From Temnopleurus reevesii (Eukaryota; Echinodermata; Echinoidea; Temnopleuroida; Temnopleuridae), in assembly GCA_036244855.1 (NCBI GenBank), contig BQKZ01000567.1:549-46754 (forward strand): a DNA stretch of 46,206 bases, given 5' to 3'. Below the pieces are notes generated by a model that made no database searches, had not been told where the DNA came from, and was given only the letters and a program-made list of their open reading frames with translations. The translations under genes were made by a program, and so were the position numbers. Positions 14,101-20,100 of this stretch are shown one piece after another. The number at the start of each line of letters is the position of its first letter. Position 1 is the stretch's first letter.

Positions 14101-17100
14101 GAAGCTCGAGAAGACTGAGGCTGAAGATCAAGTCCAATCCCTAAAGCAGAAGGCCCTAAAGGATCAGGAGTTGTACCAAGAGGAGAAGGACAAACTGTCC
14201 ACTGATTTACAAACAGAGAAGGTTAGTTTTATAATGGTCGTTTACACTGCGCTATTTTGTTTTAGGTTTGTTCTAGTTTTTCTGCAATTGCAGGCCTTAG
14301 TAGATAAATAGTAGAAAATATTATGCATAATTTAATATGAATGTTATTAATGGCAAATTGACATCTTACCTCAGGTTGCCAGACAAAGGGAGTGTTGTTC
14401 AAAAGTTGCAATTGACCTCAAGTTGTAGTTGATCGGAATGCGCCAATCAAAATCATTGTTTCATTTGCGTCTTGTCAAAAGTGCAGACAGTGCGCAAATT
14501 AAAATGTGCTTTCCTAATATTGGCTCTGATTTGCAGTTGATTTGCGATCAATTGCAACTTTTGAACAACACCCATGTAGTAACTTAGTAGCTTCACCTAA
14601 CTAACCTCCAGAGATGCTAACCATTCTGGAATATGCACAGTGAGCTAAAGATTAAAACATGAATAAAACAACAGCTGAACAGAAGTGATAGAAGCATGAC
14701 AATGCCTGTATTGTTAGACATTCACTGGTAATGAAAACCTTGAATTCTTGAAATCTTGAAAATACACCTTATGCATATTCCGGAACGGTTGCCATCTTCA
14801 TTTATGCACATTCAACCATGTAAGACTTTTTTTTTTTTTTTTTCTTTCAAAGAAAGATTTACTTGAAATAACTCATAAACAGAAGCAAATACAGAAAAAA
14901 ATAAATGTTGTGGCTCAAATACAAAGTTACATAATTTGCACATTTGCTCCATTTATCTAACAATAAAGCAAAATTGTTATTTTTTTGTATTAATTACTTT
15001 CTCTACTTCATAAACTTGTTGGTTTTTAGCCTGGTTTTAAAAGAATGCAACGATAAACTCTCTGCCTTGCGTTTAGCAGAAAGTATATAGTATTTTACAT
15101 ATAGAAGTACAAAATTAAAGCTTGAATGTTCTCCACGTGGAAAATCCGATAGAAAAACTTCTTTATTTATTGTTCGTCTTTCTCAAAGGTTTGTGCAATT
15201 GAATCAATGAAGGAGGAGCTCCAAGCCAAGATTGAAGAGATGAAAGCAGAGAAATCTCAAGTCCTGGCTTCGCTCAAGATTTCAGAGGAGGCTCGAGAGA
15301 AGGAGAAACACAATTATATTGAAGAGAGGAACAGGCTTGCTCAAGAACTCAGCATGGAAAAGGTATGAAATATCTGTTCAGAACACTACACAAAATATAG
15401 ATAATAGATTTTTAAAAGTCCTGGCTTCGCTCAAGAGTTGAGAGGCGGCTTGAGAGAAGGAGAAGCACAGCTATATGGAAGAGAGGGGCAGGCTTGCTCA
15501 AGAGCTCAGCATGGAAAAGGTGTGAAATGTGAAGCATGTACATCTTGAGTGTACACAAATGTTGATTCTATATAAAGTTGAGGTGTCATGTGCTACTGGT
15601 TACATTCTTAGATTTTAATCACAGGGCCCTGGGTTCAATTCCCATTGGCACTAATTTCATTTGGCAAGAAATTCATCCACCCAAGACACTAACCAGGTGC
15701 TATTTGGGTACTGGTAGGAAAAGATATATTGTGGATGGTTTAGCAGTGAGCACCTAACAGGAGACTAGCTATGAATCCAGTGACTGATAATAATTATCTG
15801 ATCACCTTGGCCGGTTTTAATAGTATACTGGTAAATACCAACATTTCTGGGACGACACTGTTCAGACTTTAACGTTCATTTAACACATAGAAAACATGCT
15901 TTTATGGACAAAAAAATGCCTCTCCAGATAATTTTCAGACTTTTCATTGATTCTCATTGGTATCTCTGCAATACTATATAAACCAATATTTGGGCAGATA
16001 TTTTAGCAATTTCTGACTAGTTTGACACATTGGTGTGTTGTTATTTTCATGTTTTTGACAGTGTTTGTACATAAATGAATGTCCATCATATACATGTAAA
16101 ATGGAAATTTTCGCGAGGCCACAACCACGAAATTAGCGCAAATAAAACCACTGCAAAAATTTCAGCTTATTAATTATTAATCATGGTAATTTTTTCATTT
16201 TTACAGGAGAGAGGTGATGCATTAGAAGTTCAGCTGACGGATCTCAGTAATGACTTTGAACAGATGAGCAATATTGAGAACAGACTGACAATGCAAGAGG
16301 GCACAGTAAGTCAATGCGACAGAAGGAAAGAAATTTGTGCCATGACATGCCTCTACAAAAATATTTTTAGTGCTTGCCCGACTGGGCAAGTGATTCAAGA
16401 TGTTACTAGCCCATGAGGAATACATTATCTGGTTGTCCGAAGTCTTTATTGACATTGTTTGTACTGTGTATTAGAAATACATGTATATATATATTTTTTT
16501 ATTCAGGTATAGAATTCACCTCATGTTGGTAGTACTGATGTTGGAGTCCATTAGCAATAAATGCAACAAGGATGAAGAATTTTATTGGAGAAAAAGCTAT
16601 ATAATGCAAATCAGACAAATGGAAAATGTAATGATAATGAAAAATATAAATCACCACAGAGTTCAGTATCAAATTTTGGGTTAAAGTCGGTCCGTCATGA
16701 TCGACATGACTTCCGGTTGCGAGCGCGCACGGACGGCGTGTTGTGTATTGGCAACAACGATATTTGAACATTTCCTTGCTTACGCACCTTGCCAAGTTCA
16801 GACACTCGGGAAACTTCGCACGAATTTCCGAGCCATGATTGTCGCATGTAACTTTGATTCCTCCCCTCTTCCGCTTCCATTTTGTTCTAAAAATGTACGA
16901 AATGCATACGTATGCGATTGCCGAGATGTGAGCTAGCGAAATATATCTTGTTTGCTCGATATTCCAGGTTAAAAATGCTGTGATTTTTCTGTTCGCCAAT
17001 CTCCGTAATCAAAATGGCAGCGGCCAGTTAGCCACGCCCTAAACGTCATGTCGCTCCGCCTTTAAGCCCTGTACAATATTTCTAATTTGGGCAACATAAG

Positions 17101-20100
17101 CATTTCAATGTGAAACTGAGAAGAGTAAGTTGTAGCAGGATTATTACATATTTCCATTAACACATGTTGGCAGCTTTTCATAATTTTCCATTTATCCTTT
17201 GGTCTTCAACCCCATATTCTTATCACAAATATGAAATAATGTAATGTGTTTCAGTAAAGTGATTTAATTTTTGGTTAAGTTGTGTCAGTTTTTTAAATGA
17301 ATAGTTTTCATATCTGCTATATTAATCAGTACAAGTTTAATTATGTGTAAGCTTCACACATTATAACTGCTATTCAATAGATTTTGATGTTAGGTCTCAT
17401 AAAAGTCCAATGGAGTAGATTTAGTTTCCCTGTTTGATTATTTCGGTACCTTGTATTATGATTATTTATGCACTCAATTTCACGCAGACTGAAGAGATTA
17501 AGATGGACAAGGATAGACTCAGCTCCATGCTGAAGCTTGCACAAAACCAGCAGACGGGTGCAGAGAATGCCCTGGAGCAGGCACGCTCCGATCAAAAGGC
17601 TGTACAGAGGAGTCTAGAGGAACAGCAGGAGATCAGCGCTAGTCTCGAGTCCAGTCTCAAGATTACCCAGAGGGCTAAGGAGAGTCTGATGACGAAGGTC
17701 GAGCTGCTGCAAGCTGCAAAGAAGAAAGCGAGTGCAGACTTGCTTGCAGGCCAGCAGAATGTACACAGGTAGGGTACTTGTATGGAATGGATAACACAGA
17801 AAAAAAATCCATGAAATTTTGAAGAATGCCCCAGAATAATCTTGCTTTGATTAAAAAACAGTTTCTGAAAAAAAAATCAGAAACTGTCCTCAAGAACATC
17901 AGGCAAAAAGTAAGCTTTTAACCCTATTTTAACTGGGCTTTTTGAGACCAAGTTTATACTGGGGGGGGGGNNNNNNNNNNNNNNNNNNNNNNNNNNNNNN
18001 NNNNNNNNNNNNNNNNNNNNNNNNNNNNNNNNNNNNNNNNNNNNNNNNNNNNNNNNNNNNNNNNNNNNNNNNNNNNNNNNNNNNNNNNNNNNNNNNNNNN
18101 NNNNNNNNNNNNNNNNNNNNNNNNNNNNNNNNNNNNNNNNNNNNNNNNNNNNNNNNNNNNNNNNNNNNNNNNNNNNNNNNNNNNNNNNNNNNNNNNNNNN
18201 NNNNNNNNNNNNNNNNNNNNNNNNNNNNNNNNNNNNNNNNNNNNNNNNNNNNNNNNNNNNNNNNNNNNNNNNNNNNNNNNNNNNNNNNNNNNNNNNNNNN
18301 NNNNNNNNNNNNNNNNNNNNNNNNNNNNNNNNNNNNNNNNNNNNNNNNNNNNNNNNNNNNNNNNNNNNNNNNNNNNNNNNNNNNNNNNNNNNNNNNNNNN
18401 NNNNNNNNNNNNNNNNNNNNNNNNNNNNNNNNNNNNNNNNNNNNNNNNNNNNNNNNNNNNNNNNNNNNNNNNNNNNNNNNNNNNNNNNNNNNNNNNNNNN
18501 NNNNNNNNNNNNNNNNNNNNNNNNNNNNNNNNNNNNNNNNNNNNNNNNNNNNNNNNNNNNNNNNNNNNNNNNNNNNNNNNNNNNNNNNNNNNNNNNNNNN
18601 NNNNNNNNNNNNNNNNNNNNNNNNNNNNNNNNNNNNNNNNNNNNNNNNNNNNNNNNNNNNNNNNNNNNNNNNNNNNNNNNNNNNNNNNNNNNNNNNNNNN
18701 NNNNNNNNNNNNNNNNNTAAATTGTCCCCCCCCCCCAGTTGGAATAGGGTTAACTATACGAATGACATTGATAAAATCGATACAATTGTTTTTTGTCTGC
18801 AAATTGGCATGTTTTGGCCACTTGTTAATTGTGACAAATTTTATGCACATCTTGCAATCTCGCATATACTGCAATGTTTTTTTAATCACCTCAAATTTGA
18901 GATAAGGAAAATTGTCAGAACAGAAATGATAAGTCAACATAATTCTTTAAAAGAAGACTCTCAGAATCCTGTCCCAGTTTACCTTGCTTTTAATTCCAAT
19001 GATCTGTTACCTTTCACACAGACTTGAATGTGAGGTGACGTCCACCAAGCAAGAGTGCACCACCCTGCGCGACCAGGTCGCCAAGCTCGAATCCACCTGG
19101 AGGTCCAAGGTTCAAGACCTCGAAGACACCTGCAGCCACCAGAGGGCGGAGTTCGGCCGTCGTCTGGTGGAGACCCAGACCAAGCTGTCCCAGAGCGAGG
19201 CGGCGCTCCGAAAGGCGAGGGATGACCACAAGGCCAAGACTATCCAGATGAGGGATCGCCTGGAGGAGAGGATCGAGGGTCTGGAGCAGAGGCTATGCCA
19301 GCTCCAATATGAGAGGGAGTAAGTTTTTGCTTTGAGCAGAAAGGACAAAGGAATTGGACAAAGATAACAATTTCACTCAAGTCTTTACAATAGTTTCAAC
19401 AACTCAAAAGATAGTAGCTTTCCTGTATTACACAAAAAAATGTGACACCTGTTCAACATTTGTCAACATAATAAGAGGAAAGGACATTTCTTTTGTACGT
19501 ATCTACCTATTGTGAATAGTTGTTTACTTTGTCCAGATCCTTTGCTCCTTCTGTTTTCAGTGTTTGAGAAAGGCATTGCTTGCTTTCTCTTGATTTTTAG
19601 AAGGCAGGTGTGACTTTCTCTCAATTGGAATTATTATTAAAATTAAAATTAGTTGTTTCCTTACCTTGGATGTATGTGTAAACTGTCTTTTGGAATGCAA
19701 ATGCAAAAAAAAAAAATGTGAAGAAAATAAACAAGAGTTTGTATTCAACTGTATCAGTTAGGGTAGGTTAGACCATTTTATAGGGTCGGTCTGTTTTATA
19801 GCAAGCAAAACCATGTAGTATTGAAAGCCTGACAGGCAAATCAGTTTATGAGCTTTGCTATTGAATGGTTGGATTTGTAGATTTTAGCAGAGTGACTGAA
19901 CCTTGTAGCATTATATTAAACTTTATTTTCATTTTCTGCTCCTGTTCTTAATTTCTTTTCTCAGAAACCATGAGTGCTTAGATGAGAAAGCTGTTGAAGG
20001 CCTGCAAGAAGAGTGTGAAAGGTAATCATTAGTCTTTTTCTGTCATTCAATTTTATATGTATTATATAAGGGATCAACCTCAATAGGCCTTTGGCCTTTG

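Noticed and set aside
16499..16999. Minus-strand open frame of 166 codons in an HMMR intron
   Set aside because: Overlaps a probable inverted-ended repeat, shows no domain, and runs antisense to a spliced gene.
17942..19027. Long open frames on both strands across the N gap
   Set aside because: Most of the length is unknown bases; there is no protein there to describe.
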